Assembly: GCF_030646165.1 (NCBI RefSeq)
Contig: NZ_JAUTDO010000001.1
Coordinates: forward strand, 248,001 to 312,000
Source of the DNA: Conexibacter sp. CPCC 206217
GTDB lineage: Bacteria; Actinomycetota; Thermoleophilia; Solirubrobacterales; Solirubrobacteraceae
DNA: 64,000 nucleotides
Direction: 5' to 3'
In this document: positions 34,844-44,451 of the stretch, piece by piece
Numbering within the stretch: the first letter of the stretch is position 1
Layout of the letters: every line of letters starts with the position of its first letter
The notes under the pieces: generated by a model
Databases searched by the model: none
Seen by the model: only the letters and a program-made list of their open reading frames with translations
Told to the model about the DNA's origin: nothing
Translations under genes and position numbers: made by a program

Positions 34844-36319
34844 ATGTCAACCGCTCTTCACCTCGATCTGAACGACCGCGCGCTGCTGCGCGACCAGCTC
34901 CTCATCGGAGGTGAATGGGTCGACGGCGCAGCTGGCGCACGCGACGACGTGACCGACCCCGCCACCGGAGGGCTCGTCGGCCAGGTCGCCGCCGGCACGC
35001 GCGCCGACGCCCGCCGCGCGATCGAGCTCGCCGACGCCGCGCAGCGCGACTGGGGCAGAACGCCCGCCAAGACGCGCTCGAGAATCCTGCGCGCCTGGCA
35101 CGACCTGATCGTCGAGCACGTCGACGACCTCGCGATCCTGCTGACCGCCGAGCAGGGCAAGCCGCTCGCCGAGTCGCGCGGGGAGATCCTCTACGGCGCC
35201 ACGTTCATCGAGTGGTACGCCGAGGAGGCCAAGCGCGCCTACGGCGAGGTGATCCCCTCTCCCGCCGACGGCCGCCGCCTGCTGACGCTGCGCAAGCCGA
35301 TCGGCGTCGTCGCGGCGATCACGCCGTGGAACTTCCCGATGGCGATGATCGCGCGCAAGGCCGCGCCGGCGCTCGCCGCCGGCTGCACGATCGTGATCAA
35401 GCCCGCGCCGACGACGCCGCTGTCGGCGCTCGCGCTCGGCGAACTGGCGCAGCGCGCCGGCGTGCCCGCGGGCGTGCTGAGCATCGTCTGCGGGCCCGCG
35501 GAGGAGGTCGGCGGCGAGCTGGCCGAGTCGCCGCTGGTGCGCAAGATCACCTTCACCGGCTCGACCCCGGTCGGCAAGCTGCTGATGACGCAGGCCGCGC
35601 AGACGGTCAAGCGCGTGTCGCTGGAGCTGGGCGGCAACGCGCCGTTCATCGTCTTCGACGACGCCGATCTCGACGTCGCCGTCAGAGGCGCGATCGACTC
35701 GAAGTTCCGCAACGCGGGTCAGACGTGCGTCTGCGCCAACCGGATCCTCGTGCAGGACGGGATCCACGACGCGTTCGTCGAGCGCTTCGCGGCCGCGACC
35801 GCGGCGCTGCAGGTCGGCAACGGCTTCGACGACGGCGTCGAGCAGGGTCCGCTGATCGACGATCGCGCGCTGGCGAAGGTGCGCGACCACATCGAGGACG
35901 CCGTCACGCACGGTGCGTCGGTCGTCGTCGGCGGCGACGCGCACGAGCTGGGCGGGACGTTCTTCCAGCCGACCGTGCTGACCGGCGCGACGCCGGCGAT
36001 GCGGATCGCGGTCGACGAGACCTTCGGCCCGGTCGCGCCGGTCTTCCGCTTCACGACGGAGGAGGAGGCGGTCGAGCTGGCGAACGCGACCGAGTCGGGC
36101 CTCGCGGCGTACTTCTGCACCCAGGACCTGGGTCGCGCCTGGCGCGTCGGCGAGGCGCTCGAGTTCGGCGTCGTCGGTGTGAACACCGGCCTGATCTCCT
36201 ACGAGGGCGCCCCGTTCGGCGGCGTCAAGCAGTCGGGCCTCGGCCGCGAGGGTTCGCGCCACGGCCTCGACGACTTCCTCGAGATCTCCTACCTCTGCAT
36301 CGACGGGCTCGGGGTCTGA
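34844..36319 (+). CDS. NAD(P)-dependent aldehyde dehydrogenase (succinate-semialdehyde-type)
   Basis: This 491-residue aldehyde dehydrogenase has catalytic Cys295 (NAGQTCVCANR), general base Glu261 (LELGGNAPF) and TPWNFPMAMIARK for cofactor. Overall it resembles GabD/alpha-ketoglutarate-semialdehyde dehydrogenases. Two pathways in the island could feed it: the aldehyde from the class III aminotransferase, or ketoglutarate semialdehyde from the DapA-like enzyme. ATG 34844 has GGGAG 8 bases upstream. It is controlled from site C. Confidence 0.93.
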   Translation: MSTALHLDLNDRALLRDQLLIGGEWVDGAAGARDDVTDPATGGLVGQVAAGTRADARRAIELADAAQRDWGRTPAKTRSRILRAWHDLIVEHVDDLAILLTAEQGKPLAESRGEILYGATFIEWYAEEAKRAYGEVIPSPADGRRLLTLRKPIGVVAAITPWNFPMAMIARKAAPALAAGCTIVIKPAPTTPLSALALGELAQRAGVPAGVLSIVCGPAEEVGGELAESPLVRKITFTGSTPVGKLLMTQAAQTVKRVSLELGGNAPFIVFDDADLDVAVRGAIDSKFRNAGQTCVCANRILVQDGIHDAFVERFAAATAALQVGNGFDDGVEQGPLIDDRALAKVRDHIEDAVTHGASVVVGGDAHELGGTFFQPTVLTGATPAMRIAVDETFGPVAPVFRFTTEEEAVELANATESGLAAYFCTQDLGRAWRVGEALEFGVVGVNTGLISYEGAPFGGVKQSGLGREGSRHGLDDFLEISYLCIDGLGV

Positions 36320-36459
36320 GGAAGGCGCCGGACTGGGCCGTGCGGGTGGCGACGGTCCCGCTGACGCGGCGCGCGGGCGCTCGCCGAGGCGCCGGGCGGC
36401 CCGCACGGGTGGCGCGTGTGCGCGGGGCGCGGTGGCGTCGACGCGCCGAGAGCGCGAAG

Positions 36460-37836
36460 ATGCGGCGCATGGCTGGCATCGCTGCGACCCCGCTCGGCCC
36501 CGAGGACCGCGCGATCCTCGCGCTGGAGAGCGCGACGGTCGCCGGGCACACGTGCAAGGTCGTGCGGCTCGGGGCGGGTGATGAGGGAGTCGGCGCGCCG
36601 AGCATCGACGCGCTGCGCACCCGCATCGCCGACCGGCTCGTCGACGCGCCGCTGCTGACCTGCATGCTCGGCAGCGAAGGCGGCGTCGTCGCATGGGTGC
36701 CCGATCCGGCGTTCGACGTCGCCAGACATGTGACGGAGGCGCCGGTCGACGGCCCGCTCGACCGCGGCGGCGTGCTCACCGTGGTCGCGTCGCTGTTCGC
36801 CCAGCACCTCCCGCGCGACCGCCCGCTCTGGAAGATGGACGCGATCCACCTCCCCGACGGCGGCGCCCTGCTCGTCTGGCGCATCCACCACGCCCTCGCC
36901 GACGGCACGGCGACGATGCGGTATGCGCGGATGTTGTTGTGGGACGGGGATGATGCGGCCGCGCCCACGCGCACGAGCGACACGCAGACCCGCGCCAGCG
37001 GCCCGCTCGCCACCGGCGCCGCCGCGCCGCACGCCGCCGCAGCGGCCACCGCCCACCGACGCGCCCGGCTCGCCGCCGAGCACGCCGCGGACGAGCGTCG
37101 GCGGCGCGGGCATCTCGCCGCGTTCCTGCGACGGGAGTACGCGCGCTCGCACGAGCGCTCGCCGTTCGACGGCACGATCGGTACGCGCCGCGAGATCGGC
37201 TTCGCCGCGATCTCCTTCGCCGCCCTGCACGACGCCGCCCGCACGCTCGACGGCGCGACCGTCAACGATGGCGTGCTGGCGGTCGTCACGGGGGCGCTGC
37301 GGCAGTGGCTCGTCGCGCGCCACGGCACGCTCGGGGACCTGCGCGTGCGCGTCCCGGTGAGCCTCCACCACGAGGGCGACGACGCCGCCAACCGCGACTC
37401 GTTCTTCTCGCTCGCGCTGCCGCTCGGGCTGTCCGACCCAGTCGAGCGTCTGCGCGCGATCCACGCGCAGACGAGCGTGCGCAAGGCCGACCACGATGCC
37501 GAGCGGCGCGAGCTGCTGCTGCACGAGATGGGTCACGTCTCGCCGCAACTGGCCGACCTCGCGACGCGTCTGGAGCGAAGCCCGCGACGGTTCGCGTTGA
37601 GCGTCTCCAACGTCGTCGGCCCGCGCGCGCCCGTGGAGCTGCTGTCAGCGCCGGTGCAGGCCCTGCACGGCCTCGCGGAGATCGGCGAACGCCACGCCCT
37701 GCGGATCGCGGTCACCTCGTTCGCCGACCGCCTCTGCTTCGGCCTGCTCGCCGATCCGTTGCTGGTTCCTGACGTTCAGACGATGGCCGCGGCGATCGAG
37801 GTCGAGGCCGAGCTGCTGAGGGCCGCAACGGCGTGA
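36460..37836 (+). CDS. wax ester synthase/diacylglycerol acyltransferase (WS/DGAT)
   Basis: This 458-residue acyltransferase has the active-site motif HHALADG (143-149; HHxxxDG), preceded by RPLWKMDAIHLPDGGALL. The C-terminal half has VNDGVLAVVTGALRQWL and the family SVSNVVGPRAPV. It makes wax esters or triacylglycerol storage lipid from acyl-CoA. An Ala/Arg-rich insert lies at about 170-215. Two nearby ATGs (36460 and 36469) are possible, neither with a good SD. Its last 125 bp overlap the convergent gene at 37712. Confidence 0.9.
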   Translation: MRRMAGIAATPLGPEDRAILALESATVAGHTCKVVRLGAGDEGVGAPSIDALRTRIADRLVDAPLLTCMLGSEGGVVAWVPDPAFDVARHVTEAPVDGPLDRGGVLTVVASLFAQHLPRDRPLWKMDAIHLPDGGALLVWRIHHALADGTATMRYARMLLWDGDDAAAPTRTSDTQTRASGPLATGAAAPHAAAAATAHRRARLAAEHAADERRRRGHLAAFLRREYARSHERSPFDGTIGTRREIGFAAISFAALHDAARTLDGATVNDGVLAVVTGALRQWLVARHGTLGDLRVRVPVSLHHEGDDAANRDSFFSLALPLGLSDPVERLRAIHAQTSVRKADHDAERRELLLHEMGHVSPQLADLATRLERSPRRFALSVSNVVGPRAPVELLSAPVQALHGLAEIGERHALRIAVTSFADRLCFGLLADPLLVPDVQTMAAAIEVEAELLRAATA

Positions 37837-38182
37837 GCGGGCGCTGTCCGCCGCGTTCCTCTCTGACCTTGACGCCGTCGAGGAACCAGATGCGACGCCC
37901 GTCCGGGTAGCTCGCCGCCGGCCCGTCGGCGCGGTGACGCAGCCCGTTCTCGTACCACTTCTCAGTTCCGTTGACGTACACGCATGCGGGCGCGCCGACG
38001 CGATGACGTCTGCCGTCGCGGTACCACTTCTCCGAACCGTTGGCATGGATGACCGCAGGTCCGTCGTCGCGGTGCAGGCGCCCGTGCCTGAACCACTCCT
38101 CGCGGCCGCTGGGGAAGACCCGCGCAGGACCATCGTCCCGGTGCAGGCGTCCCTGTTCGTCGCGCCATTCGAGTGTCGCCAT
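37712..38182 (-). CDS. MORN/YwqK-like repeat protein
   Basis: The 156-residue product carries about four repeats of roughly 22 residues, pattern W(Y/F)-x-x-G-x-x-HRxDGPA (for example FRHGRLHRDDGPAVIHANG and YRDGRRHRVGAPACVYVNG). They resemble the MORN-like repeats of YwqK-type proteins, some of which act as antitoxins or scaffolds. After about residue 105 the sequence turns into a basic Arg/Pro tail that is antisense to the WS/DGAT end. The function is unknown. Confidence 0.7.
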   Translation of the reverse strand: MATLEWRDEQGRLHRDDGPARVFPSGREEWFRHGRLHRDDGPAVIHANGSEKWYRDGRRHRVGAPACVYVNGTEKWYENGLRHRADGPAASYPDGRRIWFLDGVKVREERGGQRPLTPLRPSAARPRPRSPRPSSERQEPATDRRAGRSRGGRRTR

Positions 38183-38225
38183 GGCGGTACAGGTACCCGC
38201 CCGCTCGCCACAGCGCTCGAGTCCT

Positions 38226-39938
38226 TCAGCGCGTCATGCGCCGCAGCCGACCGTCGCGCAGCTCGTAGACCGCGTCGAAGCCGTCGAGTCCGATCCGCTC
38301 GTGCGTGATCACGAGCACGCCGCGGTCGCTCGCGGCGGTCGCGAGGTCGGACAGGAACGCGCGCGCGGCCGGTGGGTCGAGCATCGCGGTCGGCTCGTCG
38401 AGCAGCAGCAGCCGGGCGGGAGAGACGAGGCAGCGAGCGAGCGCGATCCGCTGCCGCTGCCCGCCCGAGACCGCGAATCCCTCCTCGCCGACGAGCGTCG
38501 CGGCGCCGTCGGGCAGCGCGTCGAGCCAGCCCCCGAGCCCGCTCGCCCGCAGCGCCCGGTCGACCGCCTCGTCACTCGCCCCCGGCGCCCCGATCCGCAC
38601 GTTGTTCGCGATCGAGGTCGCAAACAGATGCGCCTCCTGACCGGCGAGCCGCACGTGCGCGCGGACAGCGGCAGGATCGAGGGAGTCGAGCCGACCGGCC
38701 CCCAACGCGATCTCACCGACGTCCGGCCGCACGAGTCCCGCGAGCAGTTGGACGAGCACCGTCTTCCCCGCGCCGCTGGCCCCGATCACCGCGATGCGCT
38801 CCCCCGGCGCGAGTTCGAGGTCGATCCCGTCGAGCACCAGCGCCGCCCCCGGTCCGCCCGGCCGATGCGCGACACCACGCGCCCGAAGGACCGCGCCCAC
38901 CGGAGCCGCATCCGTCCGCCCCGTCTCAGGGAGGAGCGACGATCTGCTGTCGCTGTACAGCAGTGATCCTTCGCTCCTCCCCCCGTCGGCCTGCTCGCCG
39001 ACCGCCTCGTCCAACCGCCGCTGCGCCGCGGCGACGCTCACCGCGCGCGTTGCGGCTTCGGGGAGTGCGGCGATCGCTTCGAAGGCGCCGAGCGCGAGCA
39101 GCGCGAGCGCGCCGAGCCAGACGGGATCGAGGCTGCCGTCGCGCGCCGGACCGACCGCGACGAGCAAGGTGCCGATCAGGGCCGCGCCCGCGAGCAGCGT
39201 GCCGAGCCCCTGCGCCAACGCGGCGGCCGCGGCGTCGCGGCGCCCGATCCGCGTCAGCTCGGCCGACGCCCTGTCGATCCGCGCGAGCCGCTCACCGGCA
39301 CGACCGGCGAGCGCCAGCTGCGGCGCCGCGTCGATCGCCTCGACCAGCTCGTCGACGAGCGCCGCCCGCGCGTCCCCCTGCCGCCGCAGCTCGCCGCGCG
39401 CGGCGAGGTACGCCAGTGCCGGGACGACCGTCCCGGCGATCAGCATCCCGCCACCGAGCACGAGCCCGGCGGCCGGCAGGATCACCGCCGCGAGCACGGT
39501 CGTCACGGCGGCCGCCGCGCCCGCGACCACCAGCGGCTGCCGTACCCGCACGTCGCGATGCTGCAGTTCGTCGACGTCGACGACGAAGCGGCTGAGCAGG
39601 TCGGCGGCGGGCAGCGCGGTCGCTCCTCGACGGTCTCTCCCCGGCTCCGCCACCAGCCGCCGGTACCAGCGCACACGCAGCTCGGCGAGTTGGCGGAACG
39701 CGAGGTCGTGGGCGGCGAGGCGCTCGCCGTAGCGGCCGAACGCGCGCACCAGCCCGAGGGCGCGGACGACGACGATCGCCGCCAGCAGCGCGAGCACCGG
39801 CGGCCGCTGCGCCGCTCGCGTCACGAGCCACCCCGACGCCGCCAACAGGACCGCGCCGGCGATCGCGGCGGCCGATCCGAGCACGACGACCCGCGTGCGC
39901 CGGCGAAGGTCCGCGGCGTCTGCCGTCGCGACGCTCAT
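38226..39938 (-). CDS. cydC: thiol reductant ABC exporter subunit CydC
   Basis: The 570-residue half-transporter has an N-terminal six-helix membrane domain and a C-terminal ATPase: GASGAGKT Walker A, VSGGQRQR signature, LLLLDEPTAMLD Walker B. With CydD it exports glutathione/cysteine to the periplasmic side, needed for cytochrome bd assembly. The linker between the domains (about residues 319-337) is encoded by a palindromic repeat and reads GSLLYSDSRSSLLPE. ATG 39938 is chosen for MSVATADAADL. It is last in cydABDC. Confidence 0.93.
   Translation of the reverse strand: MSVATADAADLRRRTRVVVLGSAAAIAGAVLLAASGWLVTRAAQRPPVLALLAAIVVVRALGLVRAFGRYGERLAAHDLAFRQLAELRVRWYRRLVAEPGRDRRGATALPAADLLSRFVVDVDELQHRDVRVRQPLVVAGAAAAVTTVLAAVILPAAGLVLGGGMLIAGTVVPALAYLAARGELRRQGDARAALVDELVEAIDAAPQLALAGRAGERLARIDRASAELTRIGRRDAAAAALAQGLGTLLAGAALIGTLLVAVGPARDGSLDPVWLGALALLALGAFEAIAALPEAATRAVSVAAAQRRLDEAVGEQADGGRSEGSLLYSDSRSSLLPETGRTDAAPVGAVLRARGVAHRPGGPGAALVLDGIDLELAPGERIAVIGASGAGKTVLVQLLAGLVRPDVGEIALGAGRLDSLDPAAVRAHVRLAGQEAHLFATSIANNVRIGAPGASDEAVDRALRASGLGGWLDALPDGAATLVGEEGFAVSGGQRQRIALARCLVSPARLLLLDEPTAMLDPPAARAFLSDLATAASDRGVLVITHERIGLDGFDAVYELRDGRLRRMTR
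38929..38982. repeat. long imperfect palindrome inside cydC
   Basis: The left arm (38929-38950) and right arm (38957-38982) are inverted copies with a few mismatches around a 6-base loop. The outer part of the right arm reads, on the minus strand, GAGGAGCGAAGGAT, matching 13 of 14 bases of the perfect palindrome at 53074. It is translated in frame as part of the CydC linker. Confidence 0.6.
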
Positions 39939-39993
39939 ACGACCACCGCCGTGCGACCAACGTGGACGATCCGCCACCGACCGGCTGCCGCGC

Positions 39994-41754
39994 TCATACG
40001 GCAACCACCTCGCCGGCAGACGCGATCCGCCCGCCACGCAGCTCGACGACCGCGTCGCAAACCGACATCACCGCGGGGTCGTGCGTCGCGACGACCGCGG
40101 TGCGACCGGCGGCTGCCGCGCGGATGCCGGCGGCGGCGGTGGCCGCGCTGTCCGGGTCGAGGTGTGCGGTCGGCTCGTCGAGCAGCAGGATCGGCGCACG
40201 CGACAGCAGCGCTCCCGCCAACGCGAGGCGCTGCGCTTGACCGCCCGACAGTCCGCGGCCACCGGCGCCGACGGGGGTCGCGAGTCCCGACCCGAGCTGC
40301 TCGACCACCTCACTCGCCGCCGCGCGCCGCAGCGCGAGCGCGATCTCGTCCGAGACCGCGTGGGGGTGCTGGAGCGCGATCGTCCCGCGCAGGGCGCCGC
40401 GCAGCAGCGCCGGGCGCTGCGGGAGCCAGGCGATCTCGCGCCACCACTGCTCTGCGGGCATCGCGCGCAGGTCGCGCGTGCCGCATTCGACGCGGCCCTC
40501 GTCCGGATCCGCCAGTCGTGCGAGCAGCCGCAGCAGCGTCGACTTGCCCGCGCCGGATGCGCCGACCAGCGCGGTCAGCGTGCCGGGCGCGAACGTCACG
40601 TCGAGTCCGTCGAGCGCCGGCGCCCGACCCGCCCCGCCGGCCACCCGCACCCCGACGACGCGCAGCTCCGCCGCCGCGACGTCGAGCAGCGGCACGTCTT
40701 GGTCGCTGAGCAACCAAAAGGTGTCGGTGCTCCCGTCCACCCGCGCCGACGGCGCCTCCATGACCTCCAGCAGGGTCTGCGCCGCCTGGGCGCCGTCCTC
40801 CGCCGCGTGGTAGCGCTGGCCGGCGAGGCGGAGGGGGTTGTAGATCTCGGGGGCGAGCAGGAGGACGACCAGGCCGGCCTCGAAGCCGAGCGATCCGCTC
40901 GCCAGCTGGACGCCGACGACGGCCGCCGCGATCGCGGTGCCGACCATCGCGAGCAGCTCCAGCACCAGCGCCGACAGGAACGCGACCCGCAGCGCCGCGA
41001 CCGACTCCGCGCGGTAGCGCTCGCCGATCTGCCCGAGGGTCGCCGCCTGTGCCTCCGCGCGGCCGTGGGCGCGCAGCGTCGGCAGCCCGCGCACGACGTC
41101 GAGGAAGTGCGCGCCGAGCACTCCGAGCGCGAGCCGCCGCTCGCCGATCCGCGCCGCGCTCTCGCGCCCGACGAGCACCATGAAGATCACCACCAGCGGC
41201 AGCGTCAACCCCAGCAGCACCCCGACGAGCGGGTCGTGCCAGAGGACGATCGCCACCAGCGCGGGCGGCACCGCGCCCGCCAGCGCCAGCTGCGGGACCG
41301 CCTTCGCGTAGTAGTCGGAGAGCGCGTCGACGCCGTGGACCGCCGCGGTCGCCAGCTCGCCGCGACGCGCCTCGTCGACCCGCGGCGTCTGCGCCGACAG
41401 CACGTGCGCCGCGACCCGGCGGCGCAGCTCCCCCATCGCCGCCGCGCCCGCCCGGCGACCGAGCCACTCCGTCGCAGCGGCCGTCGCCGCCCGCCCCGCG
41501 ACCGCCGCCCCGAGCACGATCAACGCCCCGCGCAGCTCCCCGACCCCGCGCCCGCGAAACGCCGCCCCGTCGACGACGTGCGCGAGCGCCAGCGCCTGCA
41601 CGACCAGCAACCCAGCGCTCACGACCCCCGCCGCGATCGCTCCGCCGAGCAGCAGCCGAGCACGCGGCGCGATCCCGAGCAACCGCCGATGGATCGCTCT
41701 CGCGTCGGCGCGACCGGAGCCACGACCGCGTCGGAGCCGAGCGAGCAGGCTCAT
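39994..41754 (-). CDS. cydD: thiol reductant ABC exporter subunit CydD
   Basis: This 586-residue partner of CydC has a membrane domain with the family pattern LRAHGRAEAQAATLGQIGERYR, then an ATPase domain: GASGAGKST Walker A, LSGGQAQR signature, LLLDEPTAHLD Walker B. ATG 41754 overlaps the cydB stop (ATGA) and 55 bp separate it from cydC. The clear gene order and partner genes make the call firm. Confidence 0.94.
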   Translation of the reverse strand: MSLLARLRRGRGSGRADARAIHRRLLGIAPRARLLLGGAIAAGVVSAGLLVVQALALAHVVDGAAFRGRGVGELRGALIVLGAAVAGRAATAAATEWLGRRAGAAAMGELRRRVAAHVLSAQTPRVDEARRGELATAAVHGVDALSDYYAKAVPQLALAGAVPPALVAIVLWHDPLVGVLLGLTLPLVVIFMVLVGRESAARIGERRLALGVLGAHFLDVVRGLPTLRAHGRAEAQAATLGQIGERYRAESVAALRVAFLSALVLELLAMVGTAIAAAVVGVQLASGSLGFEAGLVVLLLAPEIYNPLRLAGQRYHAAEDGAQAAQTLLEVMEAPSARVDGSTDTFWLLSDQDVPLLDVAAAELRVVGVRVAGGAGRAPALDGLDVTFAPGTLTALVGASGAGKSTLLRLLARLADPDEGRVECGTRDLRAMPAEQWWREIAWLPQRPALLRGALRGTIALQHPHAVSDEIALALRRAAASEVVEQLGSGLATPVGAGGRGLSGGQAQRLALAGALLSRAPILLLDEPTAHLDPDSAATAAAGIRAAAAGRTAVVATHDPAVMSVCDAVVELRGGRIASAGEVVAV

Positions 41755-42875
41755 GGCTCCTCGGCCCGTCGCCGGAACCCCGGCCCGCCGACCGGACCGC
41801 CCGACCCAGCGCCCGACCCCACCACCCGCCCAACCAGCTCCACCGGACTCGGCACCCTCTCCCCGACGTCCGCCCGCGTGATGCGGTGGCGGAAGAGCCA
41901 GTAGCTCCAGGCCTGCAATCCGATCAGCAGCGGAAGCAGGATCACGACCAGACCCGTCATCAGCGCGAGCGAGTAGCTGCCCGCTGCCGCATCTGACAGC
42001 AGCAGCGCGTGACCTCCGTCGGCGCCCGCGATCCCGGCCGGAAACAAGACCGCGAACCACGTCACGACGAGCAGCGCGATCGCGCTGCAGCCGGCCGCGA
42101 AGGCGACGCCCGGGCGCCGCCCGATCCCGGCGCCGCCGACGAGCGCGAGCGCACCGATGCAGCAGACCGCCGCGATCCACCCGACGACGCCGGGAGCGTC
42201 GAAGCCAAGCACCGTCCACCCCACCAATCCGCCCCCGACCGCAACCGCGAGCGGCCCCGCCACGCGCAGCTGCCGCGACGCCGCGTCCCGCACCGCTCCG
42301 TCGGTCCGCAGCGCCAGGAACGCCGCGCCCAAGGTGCGGCACAGCACGACCAGCGCCAGGCCGCCGAGCACCGAGTAGACGGAGAACACCGCGAACGGCC
42401 CGTCAAGCACCTGCGACGACGGAGCGCCGGCCCCGAGCACCAACCCATGCACCACCGCGCTCCACATCAGCCCCCAGCAGAACGGCGCCACCGTGCTCGC
42501 GACCGCCAGCATGCGCTCCCACCCGCGCCGCCACGCCTCCGACTCCCGCTTCCCCATCAGCTCGATCGACGCGTTGCGGGCGATCAGCGCCAGCAGCACG
42601 ACCGCGAGCGGCAGGTAGAGGCCCGAGGACCAGGCCGCGTACCAGCCCGGGAAGGCGCCGAACATCGCGACGACGGCGACGACGACCCAGACCTCGTTCG
42701 CCGCCCACGTCGGGCCGATCGTGTGCAGCGCGACGCGGCGATCGGCGTGGTCGGCGCGGACGCGTCGCAGCAGCATTCCGACGCCGAAGTCGAACCCTTC
42801 CAACACCAGGTAGAGGACCCACAGGCCCACCACCAAGACGAACCAGATCGATTGCAGGACGGTCAGATCGGACAT
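41751..42875 (-). CDS. cydB: cytochrome bd oxidase subunit II
   Basis: This 374-residue membrane protein has about nine helices and begins LQSIWFVLVVGLWVLYLVLEGFDFGVG, the CydB signature. The next part, PTWAANEVWVVVAVVAMFGAFPGWYA, is typical. It pairs with CydA to reduce oxygen to water with quinol. The C-terminal tail is Gly/Pro-rich and extends beyond most homologues. ATG 42875 has GGAGGG about 9 bases upstream. It lies 14 bp after cydA. Confidence 0.95.
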   Translation of the reverse strand: MSDLTVLQSIWFVLVVGLWVLYLVLEGFDFGVGMLLRRVRADHADRRVALHTIGPTWAANEVWVVVAVVAMFGAFPGWYAAWSSGLYLPLAVVLLALIARNASIELMGKRESEAWRRGWERMLAVASTVAPFCWGLMWSAVVHGLVLGAGAPSSQVLDGPFAVFSVYSVLGGLALVVLCRTLGAAFLALRTDGAVRDAASRQLRVAGPLAVAVGGGLVGWTVLGFDAPGVVGWIAAVCCIGALALVGGAGIGRRPGVAFAAGCSAIALLVVTWFAVLFPAGIAGADGGHALLLSDAAAGSYSLALMTGLVVILLPLLIGLQAWSYWLFRHRITRADVGERVPSPVELVGRVVGSGAGSGGPVGGPGFRRRAEEP

Positions 42876-42889
42876 CGCTCGAAGCCCTC

Positions 42890-44305
42890 CTAGTACGTCA
42901 GTGCGAGGTCGGCGGAGGAGCGGCGACCGGGTGCGCCGGCGCCCGGGAGGTCGACGACCGAATGGGCGCCCTCCAGCCCCTCCCGCACCTCGTGCGCCGC
43001 GACTCGTCCGGCGAAGAAGAACGCGATCGCGTAGAAGGCGAGGTACGCGCCGAGCGACAGCGCCACCGCGACGACGCCGACGTTCGGCGAGTTCGCCACG
43101 TCGGTCCGCAGCAGGCCCTCGACGATCCACGGCTGGCGGCCGCCCTCGCGCAGGATCCAGCCGCCGGCCTGCGCCACGAACGGCAGCGTCGCGGCCAGCA
43201 GCAGCACGCGCAGGAACCGCCGCGAGTCGAACAGCGCGCCGCGCCACAGCAGCCAGACGCCGAACGCCAGCAGCCCGATCAGCGCGGTCCCGCTGCCGAC
43301 CATCAGGCGGAAGCTCCAGTACATGAGGCCGACGACCGGCGTGTAGTCGCCCGGCCCGTATCTCTCCTCCGCGGCCGCCTGCAGCCTGTTGATCCCCTGC
43401 ACCGTCGAGTCGAACGAGAACGTGTTCAGGAACGACAGCGCGACCGGCAGCTTGACGTCGAGGATCAGTCTGCCCGGGTCCGTCGAGACCCCGCCGAGGG
43501 CGAACAGCGACAGCCCGGCGGGCGACTCGGTGTCGTAGAGCGCCTCGGCCGCGGCCATCTTCATCGGCTGCTGCTGCGTCGCGAGCATCCCCTGGAAGTG
43601 GCCGAAGGTCGCGGCGCCGAGCGCCGCCACCAACCCGACCTTCACCCCCATCGCGACGACCGGCCGGAAGACCTCCGCGTCGCGTCCGCGCAGCAGTTGC
43701 AGCGCGGCGACGGCGAGCACGATCAGCGTGCCGGCGAGCAGCGCGCCGAACAGCACGTGCGCCGTTGTCAGCGCGATGTTGAGGTTGAACAGGACGGGCA
43801 GGACGTTGGTGAGCTGCGCATGGCCGTCGACCAGTCTGTAGCCGGTCGGATGCTGCATCCACGTGTTCGCGACGAGGATCGCGTAGGCGGACAGGACCGC
43901 GGCGCCCGCGACGATCCAGACGCACGCCAGGTGCAGCCGTCTCGGCAGCCGCCCCCAGCCGAACATCCAGAGCCCGAGGAAGACCGCCTCGACGAAGAAC
44001 GCGCCCAGCCCCTCCAGCGCCAGCGGAGCACCGAAGACGTCGCCGACGTAGGCGGAGAAGCGCGACCAGTTCATCCCGAACTGGAACGTCTGCAGCAGCC
44101 CGGTCGCGACGCCGACGGCGAACGACAGCAGCATCAGCTTTCCGTAGAAGCGCGTCAGCCGCAGCCAGCGCTCGTCGCCCGTGCGCTGCCAGCGCGTCTG
44201 CATCACGGCGACGTGCAGCACGAGGCCGATCGAGATGCCGACGATGGCGAAGTGCAGCAGCGTGGTGAGGCCGAACTGCCAGCGGGCTAAGTCGAGACTG
44301 TTCAC
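42890..44305 (-). CDS. cydA: cytochrome bd oxidase subunit I
   Basis: This 471-residue haem-carrying subunit has His18 (TTLLHFAIVGISIG) as a likely haem ligand, the GRQPW motif (EGGRQPWIVEGLLRT) on the quinol side and a short Q-loop. GTG 44305 was selected: GGAG lies 7 bases before it and the resulting N-terminus (MNSLDLARWQFG) matches the family. It is the first gene of cydABDC, used for respiration at low oxygen or under stress. It is divergent from a two-component pair. Confidence 0.95.
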   Translation of the reverse strand: MNSLDLARWQFGLTTLLHFAIVGISIGLVLHVAVMQTRWQRTGDERWLRLTRFYGKLMLLSFAVGVATGLLQTFQFGMNWSRFSAYVGDVFGAPLALEGLGAFFVEAVFLGLWMFGWGRLPRRLHLACVWIVAGAAVLSAYAILVANTWMQHPTGYRLVDGHAQLTNVLPVLFNLNIALTTAHVLFGALLAGTLIVLAVAALQLLRGRDAEVFRPVVAMGVKVGLVAALGAATFGHFQGMLATQQQPMKMAAAEALYDTESPAGLSLFALGGVSTDPGRLILDVKLPVALSFLNTFSFDSTVQGINRLQAAAEERYGPGDYTPVVGLMYWSFRLMVGSGTALIGLLAFGVWLLWRGALFDSRRFLRVLLLAATLPFVAQAGGWILREGGRQPWIVEGLLRTDVANSPNVGVVAVALSLGAYLAFYAIAFFFAGRVAAHEVREGLEGAHSVVDLPGAGAPGRRSSADLALTY

Positions 44306-44451
44306 GAAGTGGCTCCTGTCGCAGGTGGCCGCCGCGTCGTGCGGAGGACCGGTGGTGCGGGCGATCAGGACCCAGCGACGGCGTCGTCGTGAACAGCGCG
44401 TCTTTCCCAACCCTAGCAATGGCGAGTCTTCGGCCGCGTAGGCTCCACCGC

